Positions 12,105 to 24,410 of a stretch of DNA of 64,000 nt are shown here, piece after piece. Made by a program: the position numbers and the translations under genes. The notes under the pieces are model-generated. The model saw only the letters and a list, made by a program, of their open reading frames with translations. It had not been told where the DNA came from and searched no databases. Source of the DNA: Strongylocentrotus droebachiensis (Eukaryota > Echinodermata > Echinoidea > Camarodonta > Strongylocentrotidae). How positions within the stretch are numbered: position 1 is the first letter of the stretch; every line of letters begins with the position of its first letter. The stretch is from positions 124,001 through 188,000 of the forward strand of contig JAVYIG010000871.1 of assembly GCA_035222895.1 (NCBI GenBank), in the 5' to 3' direction.

Positions 12105-12315
12105 CTAAATAGTCTTAGCGGAATCTAAATAGGTACTATCTTGCCTACTTTGGGCAATTTTTGGGCAATTCACGGCTTCCAGGTCATCTTGGGTGCATGG
12201 CTCTGGCAGGGTTGGGCAGACTAGCAGGTGTTCCACTGTCTGTTCCTGGCTCAATAATCATGCATATGCCACATGCCATGAAAATATCATGGTCTTTTAC
12301 CATGCCATACATGGG
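12105..12315 (-). pseudogene. Non-LTR retrotransposon ORF2 C-terminal fragment
   Basis: Read on the minus strand, one frame covers about 12315-12250 with GMVKDHDIF followed by a Cys-containing segment. After a one-base frameshift inside GAGCCAGGAACAGACA, the next frame reads TVEHLLVCPTL, then EPCTQDDLEAVNCP, then QDSTYLDSAK, ending at a stop at 12105-12107. The pattern TxEHLLxCP followed by CTxxDL is the hallmark of the tail after the reverse-transcriptase domain in many LINE-type elements, where a Cys/His-rich patch precedes the C-terminus. The RT and endonuclease domains are missing, so this is a 5'-truncated, frameshifted relic, as expected from target-primed reverse transcription. Identification rests on recalled motifs; the exact clade is not determined. 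Confidence 0.65.
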
Positions 12316-12730
12316 ATATCCGCGTAAACAAAATCCATACAGAAAGAATAGAAAATGATAGGAAACAAAAAGAAAGATTTTGACGAAATCAATAGGTGCT
12401 CTGCGAAGCTTTGCGGCAGATTACCTAATTATTGTGTTTTACAAGAGTTTGGAAACAAGAAAATAAAAAACAAATGAACACAAAATAACTGGAAATTACA
12501 AATAATCAAAGGCATTAAACACAGTTATAGGTAGATGGGACTAAAACGATAATACGACTATTAGATGGTTTTTAGTAGTTGTGGCCGCAGGACACGAAAA
12601 ATGAGAGATATATAGAATGCTATTTATGGATGAGTAAGATTATGGTCAGATGAACTTAAAATACGACATAAGAATTTAATATATTCATGTATTCACATGA
12701 TATTTTCTGTAAAGAGGAGGACGGCTTATA

Positions 12731-12922
12731 TTAAAGCGCCACTGTCCTACTTGTAGCTATTTGCTCCCTCTATATAAAAAACTTCCCCGATCGGTGTCTG
12801 TTGGTCCCCCATGATCCTCATTTTATTATTAGTTGAGAGCTGAGTTAATGAGATAGCCACCTGCCAGTGACCTCGCTGTGTGGTCTAATCCCTTCTGGCC
12901 CAGTAGTATTGCCGGTCTTTAA
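12731..12922 (-). mobile_element. TTAA-flanked ~185 bp repeat, copy 1
   Basis: The body is 12735-12918 with TTAA at 12731-12734 and 12919-12922. It is inverted relative to the copies at 24797-24993, 41445-41630 and 56756-56944. Shared blocks in the reference orientation are AGAAGGGATTAGACCAC, GCGAGGTCACTG, AACTCAGCTCTCA, AGAGGATCATGGG and TATATAGAGGGAGCAAGTAG, then AGGACAGTG. It has no open frame and only weak terminal inverted repeats, so it is an SINE-sized TTAA element. Confidence 0.8.
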
Positions 12923-13845
12923 AGGTACTATGTCTCGTTTGCAGGCCGAACAAATGAAAAGGTTAAATTCCACTGGCATTTGAAAGATATAATTAAGAAC
13001 TTCCCTCAAAACGAAAGGGCTTGAACATGTCTTTTTGTGGGAAAATAACGACCGTTTAATAGTTGTCGAATCGACTTTAGTGATTGCAATCATTTCAGTA
13101 ATGGTCTGATTTCAAGGGTTATGGGTTATTGATGTAGACAAATGGTCATGTTCCTGTTACAGCTCATGTTATGTATGTTATTACCGAAGATAAAAAGAAG
13201 TCATTCAGTTACTCAATAGTGTATGCCAGTGAAGTCTACAAAGTAAACGGGTTTCCTTGCATGATTTAAATACCAGGACAATGCTAACGTTTACATTTCA
13301 CAGATAGGACATATATGACGTATTCATAATTTCTGCAAAGTTCTACAGAATTTGATGTTGGCTGCAAAAGGGACATAGCATCTTTCAACAGGACTTTAAA
13401 ACGGCAAAACAAAACAAAATGAAGTACAGAACCAGAAACATAACAGTGAATAATGCATGTCGTAATATATAACTAGGACTGTGGCTATTAAGGTCGAAGC
13501 ATCATTAAAGGGCAAAATGAGCAAAAGGCGAAATGTAAAATATATGAAAAATTGCATGAATATAACTATATATAAGCAATTTATTTTTACATGTACCATT
13601 ACTGTAGATGCATTTGCTGGAAATTGGCCATTTCAAATGGTTCACTATAGAATATGGTGATTTGTAGCATGGCCCCTCGAAGAGAAATGGGAATAATATT
13701 CTCTGTTATGGGGATTTTATGTTCCTTTGTCCAAGAGAATTGAGATACTGTCAAATAGTTGATCCAACTCATCCATTTTCAAAATGGTAACGCCATAATA
13801 TGAATGATAACGAGATGGGTTGTGAGGCGCTTCCAGAGCGTTTCC
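12923..13845. other. AT-rich spacer, no gene
   Basis: No supportable feature. The 67-codon minus frame at 13396-13599 is Phe/Leu-rich and unrecognised. Confidence 0.45.
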
Positions 13846-13847
13846 CT

Positions 13848-14337
13848 TCCCTGTCTCTCTCTCTCTCTCTCTCATACACACACACACGCGCGCACACGCA
13901 CATACACACACACACCGACGAACTCACGCACATCCCAACGCACAACACACACACTTTTCCTCTCTCTATCTTACTCATCCTCTCACTTGTCTCTTTTCTG
14001 TCAATAATCACTCTTACATACTCTCTCTCTTTCTTTCTCTTTCCTTCTCTCTGTCTCCCTCCACCCTCTCTCTCTCCCATTTTTCTCTCCGGATATCACT
14101 AATTCACTCAGGCACTCAAATTAAATCTTCTCTTATAATGTTTCTCTTACACATTCTCTACATGGGCATCACAACGCCCTTTCTCTTCCTTCCATTCTCC
14201 TTTTTATCTCTCTCACTAAATTCCCCCCCTCTCGTCTCTATTTTCTCTCTCTCTCTCTCTCTATCTCCCCATCTCCCTCTCGTTTCCACCTCTCTCCCTC
14301 TCTCCTGGCCTTCTCACTCTTTAATCTCTGTCCTCGT
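13848..14337. repeat. ~490 bp polypyrimidine tract with (CA)n core
   Basis: Nearly continuous C/T sequence on the plus strand, with (CT)n at about 13855-13872 and 14245-14262 and a (CA)/(CGCA) stretch at about 13873-13960. All frames across it are Ser/Leu or Arg/Glu low-complexity translations. It abuts the TTAA element that starts at 14339. Confidence 0.9.
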
Positions 14338-14338
14338 C

Positions 14339-15080
14339 TTAAGGCTCGGTCACACAGGGAGGACGCATGGGGAACGCACGGCCAGCGCATGGGAAATTTG
14401 CAATTTTGGCCAGTGCGTTGTCGTGCGCCCAACTTTTGTCGTAGATACAGCGAGCTGACACCCAATGCATAGCGTGTTGCTAGCGCGCTGGACGCATACA
14501 GGGCGCACACAGGGCGCATACAGGGAGCATACAGGCCGTATCCAGAGCGCACATGTTAAAAACTTCCACGAATGCACAGCGTGTTGCTAGCGCGCTGGAA
14601 GAATGGTCCACGCATGCACCGCGTTCTAAGACGCACGGCCAGCGCATTGGAAATCGGAAAAGGCCGTGTGCCTAACTTTTGTCATGATTTTGGAAAAGCT
14701 AGCGAGCTGACACAAAATGCACAGCGTGTAGCTAGCGCGCTGTGCGTATACAGGGCGTGTGCTCCGCGTATGTCTGGCGCTGGTCTAGCGCGCTCAACGC
14801 ACGTCTGGCGCTGGTCTAGCGAGCTCAACGCACGTCTGGCGTGCCTTTGGTGTGCACATTCATGCGTCGAGCTTCGCGCACACTTTTGAGCATGCTCAAA
14901 AAATCCCTACGCACAGAGCGAATGACGACGAATGCATAGCGTGGGTCCAGCGCGCTCGACGAACGAGTAACGAGTGATGACGCACGCCTAGCGAACGACA
15001 ACGCACTGGCCAAAATGGCAAATTTTCCATGCGCCGGCCGTGCGTCCCCCATGCGTCCCCTCTGTGTGACCGGGCCTTAA
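14339..15080. mobile_element. TTAA-flanked CpG-dense foldback MITE, GGCCCGGTCACACAG family
   Basis: The body is 14343-15076 between TTAA at 14339-14342 and 15077-15080. Termini read GGCTCGGTCACACAGGGAGG and, inverted, GGCCCGGTCACACAGAGGGG. The arms continue to match for about 75 bp (GACGCATGGGG, ACGCACGGCC, GCGCATGG, TTTTGGCCAGTGCGTTGTCG). The interior holds subrepeats: TAGCGCGCTGG with GTGTTGCTAGCGCGC near 14475, 14583 and 14727, and a 31 bp direct repeat around CGTCTGGCGCTGGTCTAGCG at about 14770-14830. It shares termini with 7053-7681, but the interior vocabulary differs. Frames inside are spurious. Confidence 0.9.
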
Positions 15081-16870
15081 CTTTAGTAAGCATGCCACTT
15101 CACATTTCGAACAAACTGCATGAATAAACTACTCGAGCAACTGTCGTACCGTTACATTCCATTCTAGCCTACGTAACATAATTAATGTGAGTCGTTAAGA
15201 TTTCAAGAACACAATCGAGCGTAATGTGATTTATTTAGTAATCACATATTACTTTTCTCTCGATTTAAAAAGTAAACTGGATGCGGTTGATCATGGCAAG
15301 TATATTGAGTTTATTCCTTTTTTAATATGTTTGAATGTATTATATTGAAAAAATCAAATACAATATTGAGTTTATTCTTAATAAGGAAACCCACATCCGT
15401 GCATGAAAACGAGTTCGCGCTAAATTTTGCTGCGTTTCTTTTTATCGACATTCTTTTTTTATTAATCGAATTAAAAATTAATGTGGTTGAATAAAGGGGG
15501 AAAGTGATAATAAGAAGGCAGAACAAGCAGCCATAAATCAATTATATGAGAAAACGAGACTCCTATACTTGTGAGCAAGTATAAGCTGTTGCATCTTGTA
15601 AGTCGCCAAATTTTTTGGTCGGAGGAAAATATTTGTTTCATCAAGTTTAATGTTTTTTTAATAAAAAAAAAGAAAAGTTTAAACTAAGTTTAATGTTGTT
15701 CTTATGGCAATTTTGTTTTACTAGGAAGGAAACGCCATTTGATGAATTTCAGCACCGTAAAGATTATACTGCAGACATATTGACTGTTTACCTGATAAAA
15801 ATAATCGTTAATCCTGTCTTGCCCAATATCCCAGCCCCAACCTTCCAAGAAATGATCATCACCTCACCTCTGGCACGCTTTGACCATTTCTTCATGGTGC
15901 TAAATGTTGACACACTCCCGATATTAAATATTTCATGCGTCTGAGTTCTCAACAAAACATCCCTGGGAAAGTAGGTTTCGGGATTACCATTTGCATATGA
16001 TTGCTCTGGATAAAAGTTGCAGAAACACTCATGCAATATTGATAAGGCATACAACGCCGTAAACCGATGACGAAATTACATTTGTGACCTTTTCCTTCAT
16101 ATTATATATAAATATATGGAAGTGCCTCAACGAAATTGCCTGTTGAAACAAACTAGTCTAACAAAGCGATCAAGCTGAACAAAATCCTCCTACAGTTTGA
16201 CAAGCCCTATCATTCCGGGGATGACATGATTTAAAGGAACACCGTTATTCGTTCTACTTTGAGAAGAGTATTTCAAAGAATGTTCCGCCACGTGGTGGTG
16301 TCCCCTCAAGTAAAAAGCGCTATCACTTAGACCATAACATGTGCGGCAGGATGGGTGATTAAGACGTGTAGTTGTAGCATGATCAATGGTGTATCATGTT
16401 GATAATACAAACAAACAAAAAGCATTGGGTGGATTCTTTACGGACGAGGTATGTTGGTGATGAGAATCTTGGTGTCGACCCATTGCAATTATTTGTTATT
16501 AATATGGCCTTAAAAAGATGGGAGAAGGCGAGGGACGAGGCTAGGTCGACTGCACACATCAATACTTTCGACACATCACGTTGGTAATAAGTGCATGGTA
16601 TATATCCTATGTTTTCACGGATATGCCCATGTCTCTGCGGTCTAACCCATTTTGGGCAGACATTTTTGTAATGTAATAAATGAAAACAGAAAATGTTTGG
16701 AATTCACGCGTCAGCTGTAACATTTTCCATCTGGTAAATTCCTTGATGAATTTTGATTCCCCCCACATGTTTTATTTAGGTTTCCATGACAACGTACAGT
16801 ACTAACATAGTGACAACGTTTCCAATCATTCGAGCTCACGAACGCGCATTACAAATACTGTTTGCAATTC
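15081..16870. other. AT-rich spacer, no gene
   Basis: No gene recognised. Two frames overlap on opposite strands at 15693-15944 and 15788-16054, but neither shows a domain. Confidence 0.45.
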
Positions 16871-16875
16871 GCCCT

Positions 16876-17142
16876 CAATGGCGTGGCCGCTAGAGCACAG
16901 GGGGCACATGCCCCACGTTCCATGGAACGTTGGAGGAGAAAAAAATAGAGAGAGAGAGAAAGAAAAGGAAGGGGACAGGCAACGTGAAAGACGATGACAC
17001 AACCCTCTTCAAATTGCCCCCCCCCCCCCACCGGATGGTCCTCGGGTCTTTTTGCATTTCAAGCAAGACGTATGACCACTGCCCCCACCCCCGGACACCA
17101 GTGTCCCCCATCAATTCCTCGATTCACGCCACGCCACGTTGA
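16876..17142. mobile_element. Possible GGCGTGG-ended C/G-tract MITE
   Basis: Left end CAATGGCGTGGCC. The inverted right end reads CAACGTGGCGTGGC. The interior includes GA-rich DNA and a C10 run at about 17019-17028. The terminal match is partial and no target duplication is evident. It could equally be two unrelated low-complexity patches. Confidence 0.3.
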
Positions 17143-18570
17143 ATCTGTCGCAATCTCTTCCTTCTTATGTAAATAAAAATACACTCTGATAATCTGATCT
17201 ACTCTGCAATGCAATCACCTTTTCCCTCACTTTTCGATTTTTTTTAAATTCTATTTTTGTTCTCCCTCGTGTTTCATTTTCGCATCTTTTTTATTACTTC
17301 TCCAATCGATTAAATTAAATGGGAAGTCATGTTCAAACATATCAAAACACGTGTCTAGGAAATCGAAAATAGTTCTGGTCGTGTGGTTCTTCCAAAGTAA
17401 CTTCTTGCCCCAAATTAATTTTGAAAGTTCATGAAGAAATTTAACTAATCAATCCTGCTGTTGCAATCAGGACAATTGAACAATATTGTAAATGGCTGAG
17501 AACTCATATTCTCATTGTCCGTTCTGGCAATCTCTTTTGATTTGATTGCGCTACGAATTTAGGCCTTAGCCATAACCGTATTCTTATTATATTGGAGGGT
17601 TTCGTCTTCGAGCAGCCTCTCCTTGTCACGTTTTCTCGTCAGCATCCACATCCTCTATAATTTATTACTATTATCATTCTTCTTCTACTTCTTCATCGCC
17701 TTCTTCCCCTTCTTTTACTTCTTCAAATTTCTTCCTTCCCTTTTTCCTCCAGCATAGCCTATATAGTCGTCATCATTATTAATCAACTAAGGTTGAAATG
17801 ATTGCTTATGTGATCATTACGTCATTGTCGCTAGGACAATTGTCGATAATGACGCGATTTCGACTATTATTGCAAAAATTAAAATTATTTCATTACTACT
17901 GAATGTGACTTGAATTGCGAGGTCAAGTAATGTTGTTTACTTGCAATTATGTGAAGGCATTCCATTGCCTCTTCCATGTAAAAAAACAACACACACATGA
18001 AAAAGCATTAATGTTTTCGTCGATCATCATGAAAATGCCCATGTGAAATTGCACAAATGTATGCATCGACATCAAATCGTCCACTAATACAAATAAGACT
18101 GATCATGTTAGTTGATGATGATGATGATGATGATTCACAGAATTATGGCGCCATAGTTCCTGTTTAAACATTCACCAGTACGGACTAATCATCACTTTTT
18201 TGCTCTCTCAGGAAATTAAATCATTATTAAATCAGATCGATTAGTGTCTACAAAGTTGAGATCAAAAGTCTGTATGTATTTTCCCTTTTCAAACACCTTA
18301 CGTAGGTTTGATCGGAAGCTGCATAATGACTCCATCCTGTCATATTTTTCTACTTATCCGTCATCTTCGGTAACCCTGTCTCGTCCAAGTAAATACGCTT
18401 TGGATGAATTCAGTAGTGGCTTTTTAAAAGTATGCGGATGTTTACTTTTAATCTAATGTGATCGCGGAACATTCCCCCTTGCATTCGCACCCCACACCCT
18501 CCCTCAAGGGCTGCCTTCACGCTTTTCCACGGAATACTTGTACATTAGCCCACCTACATGTCCTGAAGAT
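17143..18570. other. Spacer with CTT-rich and (GAT)n microsatellites
   Basis: No gene. CTT/TTC-rich stretch at about 17675-17755, and (GAT)n at about 18112-18134. Confidence 0.6.
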
Positions 18571-18577
18571 CATGGCA

Positions 18578-18711
18578 CCTTTTCACGAAACCGTCGTAAG
18601 AACAAGACTATAGTTTTACCGACATCCCAATGAAACGCGTGATAACGTTAATACACGCGTGTCAGTTTGATGTGAGCGAACTTGTACTCTCGACGGTTTT
18701 GTGAGAAGGGG
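18578..18711. mobile_element. Possible ~135 bp inverted-repeat element
   Basis: CCTTTTCACGAAACCGTCG (18578-18596) pairs with the reverse complement of 18691-18710, CCCTTCTCACAAAACCGTCG, with a few mismatches. A perfect 12 bp palindrome GGAGGTACCTCC lies downstream at about 18908-18919. Family unknown. Confidence 0.4.
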
Positions 18712-19611
18712 CCCGGGGCCCAAGAGTGGAACTGGAAGTCGCTTCTTCAATCAAAATGGATTCTTTCCTTTGCAAATACACCCGCTCTGATGTGTTTGCA
18801 TGTTTTAAGGTGGAGGAAGATCCACGAGTTGGGTGATAAAACCAACACGGTGGGTACATCTTTTCGTTGTCGAATGATGACGGAGGGATCGTGTTACGTT
18901 TGACCAAGGAGGTACCTCCATGGTTTGACCAAACTACTGTACCCACACGACAAAACCATCAAAATAGCTGCATTTACACTACAACCATAACATCTCATTC
19001 TCACACCCCAGTGTTCTGCCGGGAGTTCCATAGCAACTACCGGTAAACGTGACGAAAAATCGAAATCGATAAACTCACCTCTGGATTTTTTTTTTTTTTA
19101 ACGCCCGCCGAAGTTTCACCGGTTTTATGAAAAGTTCGGTGAGACACCGGTTTTTCCTCACATGCACCCACACGACTCTCAACGCTTCCGCGCTAACACA
19201 TGCGGGGCATGCGGATGCGCACTACTCACCAGAAAACAGATATGAGCAAGCTTCGACGGTTTTTTCATGGGTTTTTCCAGTAGTGTAAGTGGTAGACAAA
19301 AACAAAACATTAACGGTTTTTTAAATGGTCTTTTGAATATGAAAACAGCGTTGTTTTTTAAGTGGGAGCTCAATATAGGTGTATTCATTCAGGGTTGCCA
19401 AATTTTAGTTTTCCGCATTTCCTGAAGAATTATACTTTTTTGTCTATTTAATATCATAATTTAGAAGCACAGATCAATTTAAAAGTGGTACATTTTCTAG
19501 ACCTATGCCTTTTTTCTGATTCTGAGTTTGTTGTAGTCGCGCTGATTTATTTACGACCCTTGCTACTGGTCTCATTTTCAAATGATTTGAGTAAAGAAGT
19601 AATGTGCGCGC

Positions 19612-21450
19612 ACGGCGCGTCACTTGCTTTGTAACCAACTCACGTATAGAGGAAGTACTACGATTTCGTTCAGCCTCTTATTTGAGAAGGCTTCTATTAC
19701 TCGCTGTTTTAAAGAAGTTAATCGTTGGTCGAAAAATCGCTTGGTGACTTGTGTGCGGTAAATGCATCCATACACCTCATAGTGAAATCCTGGAATGCTA
19801 AGATTGACAAACACCCAAACAAGCTACTCTAATTTCTGATTTTCTGCCTTTCTTTCGACATAACTGAATTACATCATTCTGATTCGTTAGGCTTTGATCA
19901 AGTTAAGTTTGAGATTTATGGAAGACACTGTGTCGGAAAAGCTCTTCCAGGTAAATCGTTTTTAAACAAGATATCATACTGTTAACCATACACAATTTCT
20001 AAGCATATGTGAGAAATTCTTTTGGATTCAATCAGCAGGCGTTTAATATTTAGACCAAAGATTGTTTAGATGCATAAGCCTTTAAAATCTGATACCAACA
20101 AACGCCCTCGTTAATGTGTTGTTATACCACATGGAAGCATCTTAGGCCCGATGTTGTTCTTTAGTTGATTGAATCATATTTTTTCATTAAGATGTCGTCT
20201 TCGCCAATATTATTTGCAGAATTTCAGTGCTTCCTTACATTTTTAATACAGTTAGTATCGCAACCCCATTTATGTAGAAGAATACAACTAAAACTGCACT
20301 TATCTACATAAACTTCTCCGTTCTTTGGATGTCCCTCGCTTTTCAATAAAATCACGTAGTCAAACACAAGTAGGCTTAAAACCTCTACAATTTCGCCCCG
20401 TCTCTTATATTTGAGAAGGTTTCTATTACTCGGTAGTTTCATCGCGTTAAGCGGTCGTCTGGCTTCCCAAAATGAATTGGATGTTTGCCATTGGCTGCAA
20501 GAGCTACTTCAATTAAGAGAAGGTTTAGTTGGTTTTGCAAAAAGCAATGTTTTAAGGAGAAAGCATTTGTATGGTTATTCTGGGGCTGCATAGAATTTCT
20601 TGGTATCGCTGAAGACCACTTGTATTTTCGGTAAGCCCTCCCCTTAATTTTAGTCAGTTTTCTTTGATTTCTGTAGATAACAACAACTTTAAAAAAAGGT
20701 ACAGTGATTTCCTTTCACCTTCGATGGAATCAGTGGCGTAGCGTTAGTCCATGAATGGAGGGTGAGGGAGGGGGTTTCCCACATCCATTTCCCTTCCTCT
20801 CTTATTTCCATTTGTATTTGTTCTTTTTACACACGTCGATTTTTTTTTTTGGGGGGGTGGGGGCATGGTGTGGTGCACGTGTATTCTGAAGCTACGCCTT
20901 GATGTAAAATGTATCACAATTCGGAGGTGAATACTAAAAACGATTTGATACTAAGTATGGGAGCCCCCACCAAATAATCAAAGCAGTAGAGGGGCGTGCT
21001 TCTGCATGCATGGCCCCTCTCTTCCGGCCACTGATTACTTACATCTTCATGATGTCAAACTCGAGTATGTAGGTGAAGAATATCGACCCCGATCGATTGC
21101 TATGTTCAAGATGGAATTAGGGGGAAGGGGTGGGGAGTTGTTCACGTTTGTTTTTGTTTTTTTAACAGTATAAAATTCCATTAAAGTTTAATGTATGATG
21201 ATAATTGTTTTTATTGTGTTATCTAATCTTGTAATGTTTAGTATCATATCTAGTTATTATATGTAATCTTGAAATTGGAAGGAATAACAAGAATCTTTAA
21301 CAACAAAAAACGTCATTTGTTTTGTAAGCATTTCACGTAAATGAAGCACTACAATTTCGACCGACCTCTCTTGTTAGCGACGGTTTTCACGACTCGCCTC
21401 TTTGAAGACAAATATTCGAAGGTTCATAGAGTGAATAACATGTGTGCCAG
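19612..21450. repeat. Three diverged copies of a ~100-150 bp local repeat
   Basis: Similar segments occur at about 19615-19790, 20370-20470 and 21308-21450. Shared landmarks are ACTACGATTTCG / ACTACAATTTCG / CTACAATTTCG, then CCTCTTATTTGAGAAGG / TCTTATATTTGAGAAGG / CCTCTCTTGTTAGCGACGG, then CTATTACTCG or a degraded form. They are separated by several hundred bases of unrelated AT-rich DNA. No frame is conserved between copies, so I read this as a local non-coding triplication or an old dispersed element. No gene seen in the interval. Confidence 0.5.
20731..20903. mobile_element. Possible hAT-like MITE (CAGTGGCGTAGC end)
   Basis: Starts CAGTGGCGTAGC (about 20731). The inverted right end is CAAGGCGTAGC (about 20903). 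The interior carries G-rich and T-rich runs, as in the better supported hAT-like element at 26095-26610. A clean 8 bp target duplication is not visible, so this is tentative. Confidence 0.45.
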
Positions 21451-22641
21451 TTCACAGGCACTTAAAATAAAAAGGAAAAATCTAACTCAATTCCAAGAGA
21501 AATCTTTAAAACGCTAAAATCAACAGATACCTTTGATAAATAAATCATTCTTATATTGTATCACTTCGATGGAATACGTGAAATTTGTATGTCAAATTTG
21601 GTTAAATATGGTTTTTAATATGGTTCTTAATTAATATAGTTGTACTGAGCGAGGCGGGAAGATTCGCCGGCAATTCGCTCGAAGATGTCGTTGACGAAGC
21701 TGTTCGGTTTTTAATTTGGTTCTTAATATGCACTTCCAAAGGATTCAAGAGTTTGAATCAAGAAAGGGCGCCAGGATCTGAGATTTTGAATAAGAGAGAG
21801 CGCTATAGTGATTCGATAATTTCTCTTATTCATTAATCTCTCGACTTAATACGCCTTTTTACGAAATCTATATCCTTCGATTTATCGATTTATTTATTAC
21901 TCGTTTCGGTCTTGATTCTACATTTTCCCCTTTATCCCTCTTTCTGTCTATCTCTTCTCGGATTTTTGGATTGTGCCGCAAGATGCAGTACTCGAAAAGA
22001 AAGTACAAGGCGTGAAGTAATAACACGTTTTAAAAAGTGTGTCTGGCATGTGCGGTGATAGCCAAAAGGGCGTTAACTGCTTTCTACTCAGATCTGAGTC
22101 CCTTCACGTTCAGCAGACGATGGCAGACTAACTACATTAAAGGTAATACAAAGTTTTGGTATGGGGTAATGAATTTGGTTCAAATGAACATATTGGAAGC
22201 ATATGCAATCCTTCAATATTCAGTGATCGTTGTCGCGGTTGAAATCGAGTCTAAAGTGATGAAATTGTAAATAATAAACTCTTGATGTTGTATAGCGCCC
22301 CTCAAGGTCAAGATATTAATTTAGCTATAAAACAATGTTATTTGACTAAACTCGACCGATTTGCTATTACCGTTTGAAATATATATATCAGATCTGCATA
22401 TTCTGAGATTTTTATGGTCGCAGCTACCATTGTCTCGCCGTAGGCGCTATTTCAAATTTATCAAAATTTACCGGGAGCACCGGTAATTTTTTTGATTCAA
22501 TTTTTCTCGAAAGCAGATGAGTTTTAGGGGCTAATTTTTTTAGTGCTTATAATACATCCATAGGGGCATCCAAATATATCAAAATTGTAAAGAATCACTA
22601 TCCAGCAAATTTTCAAAATTTAACAAAACTTTGTAATACCT
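21451..22641. other. AT-rich spacer, no gene
   Basis: No gene recognised. A 77-codon frame at 22037-22270 has no identifiable domain. An (AT) run lies near 22379. Confidence 0.45.
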
Positions 22642-23428
22642 TTAAAGGGCAAGTCCACTCCAAAAATAACTTACTTTCAATAAAAGCAGAAAAATTAGAC
22701 AAACCAATCAAAAAAAGTTTGAGCAAAATCGGATAACTAATAAGAAAGTTATGAATTTTTGAAAAAGTATGTAAAACTATGGAACAATGAGAATCACAAC
22801 ACAATTTGCCAAGATGGTTATCAGTTTGTGACGTCATGTCCTCACAACTTATCAATTGCTTCATATAGTTTAATCCCATTAATTTCCCTTTTTATCCCCC
22901 AAAACTTGATTTCCCCATGCCTTTGCCCAGGTTATATGATTTGTATCATATTGCGTGCATGACATTTCCCAAAAACTTTTATGAACCTTGAAGAATTGAT
23001 ACTATTTTCTGAATATTGTATTTCATAATTATTGATTTTTATATAAATAGTTTATCAAAATTCAATTTTTCATGATTTAACTGGACAAAAAAAAATCCTC
23101 TTTATTTGTGCATCCACACAAAAACATATTACTAACAATTTAACTTGGATGCTGGTGTGAAGAAATAAGATTCTTAGGGTGAAAATAGGAAATTTATATT
23201 ATCGATATTTTTCAAAGAAAATAATTAGTGGATAGTGAGGACCATACGTCACAAACTCATGAGTGAGTTGCCAATTTGTGTAGTGATTTTCAAAGTTTTT
23301 CATGTCATTAAAAATTCATAACTTTCTTATTAGTTATCCGATTTTGCTCAAACTTTTTTTGATTGGTTTGTCTGATTTTTCTGGTTCTATTGAAAGTAAG
23401 TTATTTTTGGAGTGGACTTGGGCTTTAA
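22642..23428. mobile_element. TTAA-flanked foldback MITE, AAGTCCACTCC family
   Basis: The body is 22646-23424 with TTAA at 22642-22645 and 23425-23428. Left arm: AGGGCAAGTCCACTCC, ACTTACTTTCAATA, AAAGTTTGAGCAAAATCGGA, AATAAGAAAGTTATG. The inverted right arm repeats these blocks in order for about 130 bp at high identity, and GTTTGTGACGT blocks pair again further in. Family relative at 30282-30821. Similar sequences (AAGTCCAC ... AAAATCGGA ... AGAAAGTTATG) are, to my recollection, abundant in marine-invertebrate genomes. The frames at 22613-22879 and 23302-23541 are arm translations, not genes. Confidence 0.9.
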
Positions 23429-24410
23429 GCCGGGATAAGATTTGCGTGTATTTGTCGCTTATTTGCCTCCACCCTTTTACCGCAATGGATTCATGCACCA
23501 ATTACGTCGTTGCACAAACAGGTAGCTTTCTTTCTTCATGACGAATATACATGGTATAGACAAATCATTGACACCATGCATAATCTGCGTCTTTCTTTCT
23601 TTAACCATTCTCAAATTATAAGTACGCTACAGTTGGTTATAAAGGTCGTCGACAGGCTGGGTACTTTTTGTCTTGATCACATTAATCGATTTGGTTCTTC
23701 AACCATCTTTTCAAGGGAGCGTAGATAGTCATGGAATCGCCCTTTCCAAATTGGAATAGGCATTACATTTTACCCCCTCTCTTTCTCCTTTCTCTTCATG
23801 TTTTTCTGCTAACTTATAAACAGTTTTACATGAATGTAACCAAAAACAAAACAAAAATCAATTACGTCAGCGAGTGGACCTTGATGCGCCACGTATACAT
23901 GATATCGTACAAGAATGATATGAATTCAAAATAAAAACAGTATTTTTTACGTCATTCATCTGTAACGCCTCTCGGATAAAACGCACTCAAAGATTGCCTT
24001 GCTAGTTGTACACAGGTCGTCTTTGGCAGACGTTATGTTGCGTAGGAGTGCTGACGTAAGAATGCGTTATATATTTTAATTCAAAATTCAAAATAAAAAC
24101 AAGATTTACGTCATTCATCGTTAACGTCTCCCGGATGAAACGCACCCAAATATTGACTTGCTAGTTGTACACAGGTCGTCTTTGGCAGACGTAGTGTTGC
24201 GTAATATATACATTCTAAATTCAAAATAACAACAAGATTTACGTCATTCATCTTTAAGGTCTCTAGGATGAAATACACCCTAAGATTTACTTGCTAGTTG
24301 TACACAGGGCGTCTTTGGCATACGTAGTGTTGCGTAGTAGCGCTGACGTAGAACTGCGTAATATATCAATTAAAAATTCAAATTCAAAACAAGATTAACG
24401 TCATTCATCT

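Noticed and set aside
14238..15093. Cys/Arg-rich frames of about 75-105 codons
   Set aside because: They are translations of the subrepeats inside the 14343-15076 element, and parallel frames are open on the opposite strand.
22613..23541. Two frames (88 and 79 codons) with similar peptide segments on opposite strands
   Set aside because: The similarity arises because they lie in the inverted arms of one foldback MITE.
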